From Vogesella aquatica (GTDB lineage Bacteria > Pseudomonadota > Gammaproteobacteria > Burkholderiales > Chromobacteriaceae), in assembly GCF_028548455.1 (NCBI RefSeq), contig NZ_JAQQLF010000030.1, positions 1 through 45,241 of the forward strand: DNA of 45,241 bases, given 5' to 3'. Below the pieces are notes generated by a model. The model was given only the letters and a program-made list of their open reading frames with translations. It was not told the origin of the DNA and ran no database searches. The stretch's first letter is position 1. Every line of letters starts with the position of its first letter. Of this stretch, positions 15,298 to 24,563 are shown in pieces. Position numbers and translations under genes: made by a program.

Positions 15298-15990
15298 TCA
15301 GGGCGCGATGCGGATCTGCTCGACAATGCTGTCCAGCACCCAGCGGCGGTCCGGCGCGTCGGCTGGCGGGTTGACCACCTTGATCTCGCGGATGCGCAGG
15401 CGGTAGGCGGTGCCGGCTTCGGCGGTGAAGCCCTCGATCTCGCCATAATGGTGTTGCCACGGCTGTTGCTGGCTGTCGCGTACCTGCAGGCACTGCATCG
15501 GCGCCACGCCCACGCAGGTGCGGCGCTCGGGCGCCACGTAGATCAGGCGTGTGGTGCTTGGCTCGGCTACCACCACAGGTTTAGGCGGTTTGGCAGGCGC
15601 TGCCGGCTGGGTGGCTGCGGCCACCGGCTGCCATACCTGCTGCTGGGCCACTTCGCCGATCAGCAGTTTGTCGCCGTCCAGGCGCACTTGCGGGCGGCTG
15701 CGCAGCAGCGCGGCCAACGTTTGCTCGCGCTGCATGGCGTCCGGCGCGCAGGCCATCAGCGTGCTGGCCAGCGTGCCCACCACCAGGCGGCCTTGTTCGA
15801 TGCGGGCGGGGCCGAACATCTGGTTGCAGCCGGCGTTGGCCGATAGCTGGCCGTCTGTCAGCTGCAGGGTTTGCAGTGGCTTGCCGTCGGGGCCGTTTTG
15901 CTGCCATTTGCCTTGCTGCGGCACGGTGCTGCTGGCGCACGCCCCCAATAGCAGCGACATCATGGCGACAGTTACGCCTTTCATGTGCAT
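15298..15990 (-). CDS. META-domain lipoprotein with C-terminal DUF4377-like domain
   Basis: The 230-residue protein begins with a signal peptide and lipobox ('MMSLLLGAC', Cys about residue 18), so it should be a lipoprotein. A META/HslJ-like domain follows ('LQLTDGQLSANAGCNQMFGPARIEQGRLVVGTLASTLMAC', about 40-115), then an Ala/Pro linker and a second domain with 'YVAPERRTCVGVAPMQCLQVRDSQQQPWQHHYGEIEGF' that resembles DUF4377. AGGAG stands 6 nt before the ATG at 15990. META proteins are linked to outer-membrane stress or novobiocin resistance in some species; the role here is unknown. Confidence 0.82.
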   Translation of the reverse strand: MHMKGVTVAMMSLLLGACASSTVPQQGKWQQNGPDGKPLQTLQLTDGQLSANAGCNQMFGPARIEQGRLVVGTLASTLMACAPDAMQREQTLAALLRSRPQVRLDGDKLLIGEVAQQQVWQPVAAATQPAAPAKPPKPVVVAEPSTTRLIYVAPERRTCVGVAPMQCLQVRDSQQQPWQHHYGEIEGFTAEAGTAYRLRIREIKVVNPPADAPDRRWVLDSIVEQIRIAP

Positions 15991-16102
15991 CTCGTGCTCC
16001 TTTATTCAGTCAGTGGGGCAGCTTATGCCACGGCCTGGCACGGGTCAATGCCAACACCTTAACAAATGTAAACGCGGTCACACACGGTCACACCCGCACA
16101 GT

Positions 16103-16139
16103 AAAAAGCCCGTTACCGGCAGCGCGGTAGCGGGCTTTT
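16103..16139. terminator. terminator after the FIST chemoreceptor gene
   Basis: AAAAAGCCCG (16103-16112) and CGGGCTTTT (16131-16139) enclose a further TACC/GGTA pairing. A- and T-runs on both sides make it usable in both directions; it lies 27 bp beyond the chemoreceptor stop. Confidence 0.8.
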
Positions 16140-16165
16140 CTCGCCGCCAGGCCTGGCGCTGCGGC

Positions 16166-18163
16166 TTATTGTTTTTCCAGCTGCAGGATGGCGTCCAGCT
16201 CTTTGTCCACTTCGCGCATGCGCGCGTACAGGCTTTCGGTCTGCGCCAGCATGCTGTCTACGCGCTGCTTGCTGTCCTGCGAGGTGGCGGCCAGGCCGTG
16301 CAGTTTGCCCACCACTTGCGCCATTTCACCGGCAAAGCCGCTGACCTGGCTGCCCATGCCGCGTACGTCGCCGCCCACGTCGCGTACGCCGTTCATCACG
16401 TTGTCTACCGCACCGCCGGTGGCGTCCAGGTTGGATTGCGTGGTGTTGGCCAGTTTGCGTACTTCATCGGCGACCACGGCAAAGCCGCGCCCGGCCTCGC
16501 CGGCACGGGCGGCTTCGATCGCGGCGTTCAGTGCCAGCAGGTTGGTTTGCTCGGCGATCTTCTTGATCATCTGCATGACTTCGCCGATCTGCTGCGCGTC
16601 TTTTTCCAGCGCGCCGATGCGGCCGGTCACGTTGCTGGCGGTTTGCGCACCCTGGTCTACTTCCTTACCGAAGCGGCTGATGTCCTGTTCGATGCTGCCC
16701 AGGTGTTCTACCAGCTGGGCGGTGGTATCGCGGAACAGTGGCAGGCTTTCCATCAGCTGGCCGGCAAAGGCCTTGTAGCCGTTGAGTTCTTCGATGACGC
16801 GGCTTTTCATCTGCCCCGTCATGCGCGCGCGTTGCAACTCACGGCGGTAGAAGTAGTTCTTGAAGTTGGCGTAGTGCACCGGGAAGCGGTCGACAAAGTC
16901 GTCGCGGAAGGTGTCACTGGCCGGGTAGAAGAAGATGGCGGTCAGCGTCTGGTTGATGTTCACACCCAGCAGCTCGCCAAAGGTAGAGAAGCCGGCGGTG
17001 GGGATATCGCCGTACACATTGGCGCGCGCCAGCGCGCTGGCGTTATTGAGGCGGCGCAGGATGCAGTCGTTGAGAATGCCGCCTACCGGCTGCGGTTTGC
17101 CACGGCTGAACTGTTCGAAGTCGCGGCCGGTACGCTCGGCCAGGTCGACACTGCGCAGCAGGAACAGCTGCTCGCCAAAGGCCAGGTCGCAGGCAAACTG
17201 CAAGTAGCCTTCCTGCTCGTTGATGGCCAGTACCGAGCGCACAAACAGCTCGTCCTGGATCTTGATGCCGAAGCTGTGGCTCTGCAGCTTGCCGCCCAGC
17301 TCGCTGCGCTGGCAGCGGAAGTGCTGGCACAGCGCGTCCAGTACGTTACGGATTTCGCCGCTCTTGCTATCGATCACCGAATGCACACGGCGCAGCTCGG
17401 TACTGGCCTGGGCGATGATGAAGCTGGTGCCGGTGTCTTCAAAGTTCTGGCTTTTGAAAATGCCGTAGCGGTAGGCCGGTGCCAGCTTGATAAAGGCAAA
17501 CACGGCGTGGCCGTCGCGCACTTGCTGGCCGTCGTACAGCCGCGTCATGCTGAAATCCAGCGGGCCGCCGGCCGAGCCGCCGACAAACAGATAGGGCAGC
17601 TTGCCGGATTCGTACAGCGCCTCCATCAGGTAGCTCTCGCTGTTGGACAAACCATCTACCAGCGTCAGCACAAAGCCCTCGTCGTGGCGCATGGCAAACG
17701 GCAGGTTGATGCGGCCCACATTGTCTTGCAGCTTGGCCAGGCGGTTTTCATGGCTCAGGCCGGGCTGGCCGGCCTTGATGTCTTCGCACGCCAGCGGCAC
17801 GGCTGCTACGTGCACATCGGACACCAGCGCGGCGTCAAACAGCTGGAACACCATGGTTTGCCACTGGCCATTGGCCGGCAGGTACAGGGTGTCCTGGCGG
17901 CTGGCACTGCACAGCTCGCCGGCCGTGGTAGTCAGTACTACCTTGGCTTGCGGAAAATGGCGCGCCACATTGCGGCCAACTTGCTCCAGGTTGGCCGCAG
18001 GGTTCACATAACCCAGTACCAGCTTGATGCTGGCGCTGGCTTTGCCCTGCAAGGCCTGCTCGTAACCCTGGTTATCGGTACGCACAATGTGCATCAGCCC
18101 TGCCGCCGGGGCAGTGCCGGCGTTATCGGCTACAGAAGAACGTTTCTTGTTGAAGAAAAGCAT
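16166..18163 (-). CDS. cytosolic FIST-domain methyl-accepting chemotaxis protein
   Basis: The 665-residue protein joins a FIST sensor (FIST_N about 20-230, with '[33 protein letters not shown]'; FIST_C about 235-385) to a chemoreceptor signalling domain. The receptor hairpin tip '[35 protein letters not shown]' begins near residue 538. No membrane segment or HAMP domain is seen, so it should be soluble. The start at 18163 has GGAG 5 nt upstream; an upstream in-frame start is rejected. FIST proteins bind small ligands, and some (NosP) bind haem and sense nitric oxide; whether this one does is unknown. No che genes are adjacent. Confidence 0.9.
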   Translation of the reverse strand: MLFFNKKRSSVADNAGTAPAAGLMHIVRTDNQGYEQALQGKASASIKLVLGYVNPAANLEQVGRNVARHFPQAKVVLTTTAGELCSASRQDTLYLPANGQWQTMVFQLFDAALVSDVHVAAVPLACEDIKAGQPGLSHENRLAKLQDNVGRINLPFAMRHDEGFVLTLVDGLSNSESYLMEALYESGKLPYLFVGGSAGGPLDFSMTRLYDGQQVRDGHAVFAFIKLAPAYRYGIFKSQNFEDTGTSFIIAQASTELRRVHSVIDSKSGEIRNVLDALCQHFRCQRSELGGKLQSHSFGIKIQDELFVRSVLAINEQEGYLQFACDLAFGEQLFLLRSVDLAERTGRDFEQFSRGKPQPVGGILNDCILRRLNNASALARANVYGDIPTAGFSTFGELLGVNINQTLTAIFFYPASDTFRDDFVDRFPVHYANFKNYFYRRELQRARMTGQMKSRVIEELNGYKAFAGQLMESLPLFRDTTAQLVEHLGSIEQDISRFGKEVDQGAQTASNVTGRIGALEKDAQQIGEVMQMIKKIAEQTNLLALNAAIEAARAGEAGRGFAVVADEVRKLANTTQSNLDATGGAVDNVMNGVRDVGGDVRGMGSQVSGFAGEMAQVVGKLHGLAATSQDSKQRVDSMLAQTESLYARMREVDKELDAILQLEKQ
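17971..17999. repeat. inverted pair of the motif inside the FIST gene
   Basis: TGCGGCCAAC (17971-17980) and GTTGGCCGCA (17990-17999) form a 10-bp inverted repeat inside the FIST_N coding region, encoding '..[10 protein letters not shown]..' on the minus strand. It is a second head-to-head pair of the dispersed motif. Confidence 0.7.
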
Positions 18164-18262
18164 GCGTGCTCCAGCGGTTGTCGTTGTGTACAGCCCGGGC
18201 CAGGCCCCGGCCATGATTTTATTTTTTATAGATTATCCTGCCATACAGGTAATCATCTCCAT

Positions 18263-18299
18263 AAAAAATGCCACCTGTGTTGAGAAACATCAGGTGGCA
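18263..18299 (-). terminator. terminator downstream of the aldehyde dehydrogenase gene
   Basis: TGCCACCTG (18269-18277) pairs with CAGGTGGCA (18291-18299); the A6 run at 18263-18268 gives a U-run on the minus strand. It lies about 160 bp beyond the dehydrogenase stop. I found no convincing small gene in 18300-18458. Confidence 0.75.
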
Positions 18300-18458
18300 A
18301 CCAAACTGCCCGCCGCGAGCGACCACGACAAACAGGGGAGGAAGACGAATCACTGCGTGAGCTGGCCGGCCATCACCACGATGACCCGCCAGCACGGTAA
18401 AGCGGGTGACCACCCCGGCTGCAGCACCCGCGAGCCAGGGTAGTGGAAGCCAAACCGT

Positions 18459-19973
<1,515 letters not shown>

Positions 19974-20022
19974 CTGTGTCTCCTTGGTGTTGGTGTCACC
20001 TCGCCGGGTGTAAACACCACAC

Positions 20023-20038
20023 TGCAGCTACCGTGCCA
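20023..20038 (-). promoter_or_regulatory. sigma-54 promoter of the aldehyde dehydrogenase gene
   Basis: On the minus strand TGGCACG (20038-20032), four bases, then CTGCA (20027-20023) match the -24/-12 consensus TGGCACG-N4-TTGCA at 11 of 12 fixed positions with the invariant GG and GC correctly spaced. The predicted start is near 20011, about 38 nt before the dehydrogenase ATG. The divergent regulator has the GAFTGA loop needed to activate sigma-54. Confidence 0.78.
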
Positions 20039-20190
20039 GCTTGCGGCCATGCTGCAGCGCAGCTTTACTGCACCGCCCGCCCATGCTGCAATCCGGTGCA
20101 TGCATGTTGCATCGCAATAAATAAAGGATTTTTGGCAGGCTGCTTCGCCACGCCGCCAGCCCCACGCTCAGCCCTGCAGCCGGCGGCTAG

Positions 20191-20231
20191 CTGTGCCAGA
20201 CTGACACAGCTGTCGCAACAGCGTGACACAG
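20191..20231. promoter_or_regulatory. candidate activator-binding sites (UAS)
   Basis: Two abutting dyads lie between the divergent genes: CTGTGCCAGACTGACACAG (20191-20209) and a second at 20210-20231 with outer arms CTGT...ACAG around TGTCGC and GCGTGACA. They lie about 155-190 bp upstream of the -24 element, a normal distance for sigma-54 activators, and just before the regulator's own start, so they could also mediate autoregulation. Binding by the adjacent regulator is inferred. Confidence 0.55.
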
Positions 20232-20244
20232 TACGGAGAACACC

Positions 20245-22137
20245 ATGTCTACCCTGCCTTTAGCTGAAGTCCGCCGCCGTTTTTTTGACGGTGACGAGCT
20301 ACCGGAAAACAGCGTACCGCAGCCTATCCTGCACTCCTGGCGGCGTTGCCTGGGCCTGGGCTTGTCCGCCGCACGGCTGCGCCCGCCCGAGCGGCTGGAC
20401 AGCCAGCGCCTGGCGCACCGCCAGCAAGACAATGCCGACTGGCTGCAGCTGGCCAGGCCGGCCATCGATGCGCTATTCGACAGCGTGGTAGACGAAGGCC
20501 ATGTGGTGATTGTGGCCGACCGCGACGGTGTGATCCTGAACCAGATGGGCCACCCGGCGTTTCTGGACCGCGCCGAACGCGTGGCGCTGCTACCGGGCAT
20601 GGACTGGCGCGAAGACGTACGCGGTACCAATGCCATCGGCACCGCCCTGGTCACCGGCAGCGCGGTGCGCGTGCGCGGCAGCGAGCACTACCTGGAGCGC
20701 AACCGCCAGCTGTCCTGCACCGCCAGCACCATCGTCGACCCGCAGGGGCGGATGCTGGGCGTGCTGGATGTCTCCGGCCTGCCACGCAAGCTGGGCGAGG
20801 CGCAGCAGCTGCAAGTGGTCACCGCGGTACGCCATATCGAGCAACGCCTGTTCGACGAACACACCCGCAGCCTGCACGAGCTGCGCTTTGCCCCCGACCC
20901 CGCCACGCTGGCCACCCCGCGCTGCGCGCGGCTGGCCTTTGACGACGATGGCGTACTGCGTGCGGCCAACCGTGCGGCGCTCAGCCTGCTGGGGCTGGAC
21001 TGGCACTGCCTGGGCCAGACCCGCTTTGCCGGCCTGTCCGGCCTGAGCATGGAGCACTGGCTGAGCCGCCACGGCAGCGGCGTGGCCTCGCTGCGCCACA
21101 GCGGGCAGCTGTATTCGGCCAGCCTGCTGCCCCCCAGGCAAGCGGTGCCCCATCACGGCAGCGTCTTGCTGCATAGCGCGCCAGCGGCTGCCAGCCAGCG
21201 CCGGCCTGCTGCAGGCGGGCAACACGAACGGGCGAGCGACAAGGTTGGCCGCAAGCAGGACCTGGCTTTGCCACCGGGCATGCTGGACACCGCGCGCCGC
21301 CTGCTGGAGGCGGATATTCCGGTACTGGTGCTGGGTGAAACCGGCGCCGGCAAGGAGCGCTTTGTGCAGGCACTGCACGCAGCCAGCAGCCGCGCCGCTG
21401 CGCCGCTGGTAGCAGTGAACTGCGCCGCCATCCCGGAAGGGCTGATCGAGTCGGAACTGTTTGGCTATGAAGAAGGCGCGTTTACCGGTGCCCGCCGCCA
21501 GGGGGCAAAAGGGCGCCTGCGCGAGGCCGACGGTGGCATACTGTTTCTGGATGAAATCGGCGACATGCCGATGAGCCTGCAGGCCAGGCTGCTGCGCGTG
21601 CTGCAAGAGCGGCTGGTGGTGCCGCTAGGCGGGGGCCCCGGGCAAAAAGTGGACGTGCGCATTGTGGCGGCCACCCACCGCCAGCTGGAACAGGAAGTCG
21701 CCGCCGGGCGCTTCCGCGCCGACCTCTATTACCGGCTGTGCCACTACCCGCTAACGCTGCCACCGCTGCGCGAACGCGGCGACGTGGCGCAGATTGCGGC
21801 CAACCTTTTGCTCCAGCACGGCAGCGCCGGGCGCGGCATTACGCTGTCGCCGGCGCTGGCCGACTTTATCCGCCGCTACCCGTGGCCGGGCAACCTGCGC
21901 CAGCTGGACAACCTGCTGCGCACCCTGCTGGCGCTGGCCGACGATGGCACCGTGTTGACCCCCGACCACCTGCCCGCCAGCCTGCGCGGCCAGGAAGAGA
22001 TACCACGCCACACCGCCAGCACACTGCACTGCCTGCTACAGCAGCACGGTGGCAATGCCAGCGCCGCCGCACGGGCGCTGGGCATCAGCCGCAGTACGTT
22101 TTACCGCCGGCTACGCGGGGGTGGGCACACGGCGTAA
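20245..22137 (+). CDS. AcoR-type sigma-54-dependent activator
   Basis: The 630-residue protein has an N-terminal GAF-like sensory part (about 65-210; 'ADRDGVILNQMG', 'WREDVRGTNAIGTAL', 'LSCTASTIVDPQGRMLGVLDVSG', all AcoR-family hallmarks), an AAA+ domain with Walker A 'GETGAGKE' (364-371), the sigma-54 contact loop GAFTGA (411-416), Walker B 'GGILFLDEIGD' and arginine finger region. A Fis-type helix-turn-helix ends the protein ('NASAAARALGISRSTFYRRLR'). GGAG precedes the ATG at 20245. It should activate the divergent aldehyde dehydrogenase gene in response to an aldehyde, alcohol or acetoin. Confidence 0.93.
   Translation: MSTLPLAEVRRRFFDGDELPENSVPQPILHSWRRCLGLGLSAARLRPPERLDSQRLAHRQQDNADWLQLARPAIDALFDSVVDEGHVVIVADRDGVILNQMGHPAFLDRAERVALLPGMDWREDVRGTNAIGTALVTGSAVRVRGSEHYLERNRQLSCTASTIVDPQGRMLGVLDVSGLPRKLGEAQQLQVVTAVRHIEQRLFDEHTRSLHELRFAPDPATLATPRCARLAFDDDGVLRAANRAALSLLGLDWHCLGQTRFAGLSGLSMEHWLSRHGSGVASLRHSGQLYSASLLPPRQAVPHHGSVLLHSAPAAASQRRPAAGGQHERASDKVGRKQDLALPPGMLDTARRLLEADIPVLVLGETGAGKERFVQALHAASSRAAAPLVAVNCAAIPEGLIESELFGYEEGAFTGARRQGAKGRLREADGGILFLDEIGDMPMSLQARLLRVLQERLVVPLGGGPGQKVDVRIVAATHRQLEQEVAAGRFRADLYYRLCHYPLTLPPLRERGDVAQIAANLLLQHGSAGRGITLSPALADFIRRYPWPGNLRQLDNLLRTLLALADDGTVLTPDHLPASLRGQEEIPRHTASTLHCLLQQHGGNASAAARALGISRSTFYRRLRGGGHTA
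21241..21253 (+). repeat. AAGGTTGGCCGCA, exact copy (AcoR linker)
   Basis: Exact copy in the variable linker before the AAA+ domain of the activator (Lys-Val-Gly-Arg). Confidence 0.9.
21795..21807 (-). repeat. AAGGTTGGCCGCA, exact copy (AcoR, third frame)
   Basis: Exact copy on the strand opposite to the gene, read T GCG GCC AAC CTT (Ala-Ala-Asn-Leu). The Leu codon CTT is rare here; neighbouring Leu codons are mostly CTG. Confidence 0.9.
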
Positions 22138-22149
22138 CGACGGCTACGC

Positions 22150-22197
22150 CATCAAGTAACCCGCCACACCGCTTCCGGCATGGCGGGTTATTTGATG
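22150..22197. terminator. bidirectional terminator between convergent genes
   Basis: CATCAAGTAACCCGCCA (22150-22166) pairs with TGGCGGGTTATTTGATG (22181-22197) over 17 bp with one G:U. It separates the activator gene from the convergent secreted-protein gene. Confidence 0.75.
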
Positions 22198-22206
22198 CAC
22201 GGGCGG

Positions 22207-22917
22207 CTACCAGCCCATCCGTCTGGCAATATCCGCCTTGAGTGCCACGCCCCAGCGCAACTGGCTGGCGATAAAGGCACGGGTAGGCTTGTCCAGCGCG
22301 GCCAGATCGCTGGCCTGCCCTGCCGGCAAGGCTACCGTACGGGTGTGGAAATAGGCCAGGTAGTCGCCATCGCGGCTTTCCATCACGCTGGTGGTCAACA
22401 CCAGCCGGGCCTCGCCGCTGGCTTGGTCTACCGCCTTGCGCCCACTGACCGTCACACAGCTTTGACGGTCGGTTTGCTTGCTGTCCAGCTGCTGCTGGTA
22501 GACCACCGTGCCATCCTTGGCTTGGCTGGCATCACGGCAGCTGTCGCTGAGCGACGCGAGCCAGATGCGGCTGGACGGTGGCGAAATCAGGGTTTGCAGA
22601 TAGATCCGGTCGCCACTTTGCGGGTCTTGCAGGCCCAGCGCTGCATCGGCAGTGGCGCCGCCAGCATCGTCACGGCCCGCCTGCGGCATGTCGGGTGCGT
22701 AGGTATGCACCTGGCTAATCACCCAGCTACCGGCAGGCAGGGTGACCTGCTTCTTGCCCACCGCAAACTGCTGCAAGGTATCGCCTCTCAGAAAGTGCTT
22801 TTCAAACTTCTGACGACGCGCAGGGCCGCTTTCCAGCCAGCCAAAGGTCAAGGGCTCGGCCAGCGCGTAGCCGCACCATGCCAGCAGCAAGCTGGTCATC
22901 AGCGTTGTTTTCTTCAT
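22207..22917 (-). CDS. secreted protein of unknown function
   Basis: The 236-residue product has a clear Sec signal peptide (MKKTTLMTSLLLAWCGYALA, cleavage after ALA near residue 20) and no further membrane segment, so it is periplasmic. Two Cys (in 'DSCRDAS' and 'RQSCVTV') may form a disulfide. I do not recognise the family. It lies 69 bp downstream of the roadblock gene on the same strand and could be read with that operon, but the gap and lack of overlap leave this open. Confidence 0.7.
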   Translation of the reverse strand: MKKTTLMTSLLLAWCGYALAEPLTFGWLESGPARRQKFEKHFLRGDTLQQFAVGKKQVTLPAGSWVISQVHTYAPDMPQAGRDDAGGATADAALGLQDPQSGDRIYLQTLISPPSSRIWLASLSDSCRDASQAKDGTVVYQQQLDSKQTDRQSCVTVSGRKAVDQASGEARLVLTTSVMESRDGDYLAYFHTRTVALPAGQASDLAALDKPTRAFIASQLRWGVALKADIARRMGW

Positions 22918-22986
22918 GGTGATCTCTATGCAATCCGTGGCCGCATGATAAACAGCTATGTCATTTATGCATAGAGTACGCGCTGG

Positions 22987-23349
22987 CTACAGGATTTCTT
23001 CCACGCTGCGTGCGGCACGCTTGGCGTCCAGAAAGATCAGGCCCAGCTTGGCTTCCTTGCGTGCAATCACCGTCAGCACCGCATCGCGGCCGGCATAGCT
23101 CATCAGGATATAGCCGGCATCGCCTTTTACCATCACCTGTTCCAGCTCGCCGCGCGCCAGCTCGCGCGCGGTGCGCTCGCCCAGCGACAGCATGGCGGCG
23201 GCCATGGCGCCGACACGGTCTTCGTCGACGCTCTGTGGCAGCAAGGCCGCCATGGTGAGGCCGTCGGCCGAGATGATGGCGGAGGCTTCGATATCAGCCG
23301 AGGCGCCATTAAGGTCGCTAAGAATGGATTTGAGCAGTTGTTCGCGCAT
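22987..23349 (-). CDS. roadblock/LC7-domain protein (MglB-like)
   Basis: The 120-residue protein is a stand-alone roadblock domain: 'LSDLNGASADIEASAIISADGLTMAALLP', 'RVGAMAAAMLSLGERTARELARGELEQVMVKGDAGYILMSYAGRDAVLTVIA', and a C-terminal helix. In Myxococcus and Thermus, MglB roadblock dimers act as GTPase-activating proteins for the Ras-like GTPase MglA. Here the partner GTPase is two genes upstream in the same operon. It is the last clear member of the signalling operon. Its GAP role is inferred from family and context. Confidence 0.88.
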   Translation of the reverse strand: MREQLLKSILSDLNGASADIEASAIISADGLTMAALLPQSVDEDRVGAMAAAMLSLGERTARELARGELEQVMVKGDAGYILMSYAGRDAVLTVIARKEAKLGLIFLDAKRAARSVEEIL

Positions 23350-23371
23350 GGTGGTGGTTTCCGGTAATCGT

Positions 23372-24007
23372 TCAGGCGTAACGGCGGCACAGCGCCTCGG
23401 TCATGGCAACAAAGGCGTTATCGCCCAGTCGGGGTTGGCCGCCAATCACCAGTACAAACGACTGGCGGCCCAGATACAGCGGGTGAAAACTCAGCTCGGC
23501 ATGGCCGGCGGGGTCGATCAGCGCCCAGGCCTGGGCACCCAGCCCCAGATTCTGGTTCAGCAAGCGGGCGTGACGGCGGCCCAGGCTGACGATGTCGCCG
23601 GCCAGTGCGGCGATCTGCTCGGCGGCCTCGTGGCGGAAACCGGCCGTGGCGTAGTACAGGCCATTGTCGTCGGCCAGCAGCGCACGGCCTTCGCCGGACA
23701 AGGCGGCCAACAAGGCCGGCAAGCGGCTTTCCAGGCTACCGGCCGGCTCGCTGCGGCCGGTCAGGCTACCGCTGACAAAGCCCAGGCGCTGCAAGCGGTA
23801 CAGCACGGCCAGCGCTTGCGCCGGGCTGTCTGTCGTGCTCCATTGCTGCAGCCTGGCCTCGGTCAGCGCCAGCTCGCCTCCGTGCTGCAGCAGCTGCAGC
23901 AACAGCTGCCGGTCGCTACCTTCGTCGCGCGTACTCACCGCGTACCAGGCGCCCGCAGGGGTGAGCTCGGCGTAGAGCGCGCCATTCAGGCTGAGCGTGC
24001 TGTCCAT
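23372..24007 (-). CDS. protein with possible winged-helix and second roadblock-like fold
   Basis: The 211-residue soluble protein is not one I recognise. The first 85 residues look like a small winged-helix or PATAN-like module ('QLLLQLLQHGGELALTEARLQQW...ALAVLYRLQRLGFVSG'). The rest ('RALLADDNGLYYATAGFRHEAAEQIAALAGDIVSLG...VLVIGGQ') follows a roadblock-like pattern. It starts 4 nt after the GTPase stop with GGAGG upstream and precedes the roadblock gene by 22 bp, so it may pair with one or both of them. The fold assignment is a reading by eye. Confidence 0.6.
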   Translation of the reverse strand: MDSTLSLNGALYAELTPAGAWYAVSTRDEGSDRQLLLQLLQHGGELALTEARLQQWSTTDSPAQALAVLYRLQRLGFVSGSLTGRSEPAGSLESRLPALLAALSGEGRALLADDNGLYYATAGFRHEAAEQIAALAGDIVSLGRRHARLLNQNLGLGAQAWALIDPAGHAELSFHPLYLGRQSFVLVIGGQPRLGDNAFVAMTEALCRRYA

Positions 24008-24011
24008 GGCC

Positions 24012-24554
24012 TTAGCCCTCCAGCCCCGGGTCGATGGAGTACAGCAGCGCGCACACCAGCGTCTTGATGTCCTCGCGGTTACGCGCGTCCACCTCGAAGA
24101 TGGGCGGGCGCAGGCCCAGCGTTTCCAGAATATCGGCGTAGTGGGCGGTAGTCGGTGTAGTGGCCAGGTCGGTCTTGGTAATGCCCACTACCAGCGGGGC
24201 GTCCTGCAGCAGCTTGTCGAAGGCCTTCAGGAAAAACTGCAGGTCGCGTATGGGGTGCGGTCGGGTATTGTCCAGCAGCAGGATCAGCCCGATACCGCCC
24301 TGGCTGAGGATGTCCCACATAAAGTCGAAGCGCTCCTGCCCCGGCGTGCCGTACAGGTGCACCTTGGTATCCTCGTCCAGCATCAGCACACCGTAATCCA
24401 GCGCCACCGTGGTGTGGCCTTTGCGGTCCAGCGTCATGTCCGAGGCGGTGGCATCGGTAGTCACCGGCGGAACATCGGACAGGCTGGCGATGGCGGTGGT
24501 CTTGCCAGCGCCTACCGGGCCGGCAAACAGGATTTTGTTGTCACTGGGTCGCAT
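24012..24554 (-). CDS. Ras-like small GTPase (MglA-related)
   Basis: The 180-residue protein has the GTPase motifs in order: P-loop 'GPVGAGKT' (12-19), G3 'YGTPGQERF', and G4 'TKTD' for guanine specificity. Prokaryotic MglA-type GTPases with roadblock partners set cell polarity and control type IV pili. The ATG at 24554 has AGGTG 6 nt upstream; a GTG at 24563 would overlap the preceding stop and lacks a good site. It sits between the receiver-like protein and two roadblock-like proteins in a tight operon. A simple metal-chaperone or ATP-binding role is unlikely given TPGQE and TKTD. Confidence 0.88.
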   Translation of the reverse strand: MRPSDNKILFAGPVGAGKTTAIASLSDVPPVTTDATASDMTLDRKGHTTVALDYGVLMLDEDTKVHLYGTPGQERFDFMWDILSQGGIGLILLLDNTRPHPIRDLQFFLKAFDKLLQDAPLVVGITKTDLATTPTTAHYADILETLGLRPPIFEVDARNREDIKTLVCALLYSIDPGLEG

Positions 24555-24563
24555 GTAAAGCAC

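Noticed and set aside
15551-18283. 910-codon plus-strand frame opposite the META lipoprotein and FIST genes
   Set aside because: No domain signature, spans two real minus-strand genes and a terminator; an antisense shadow.
18219-18413. 64-codon minus-strand frame downstream of the aldehyde dehydrogenase
   Set aside because: It runs through the terminator hairpin and has no resemblance to the DUF779 gene sometimes found beside such dehydrogenases.
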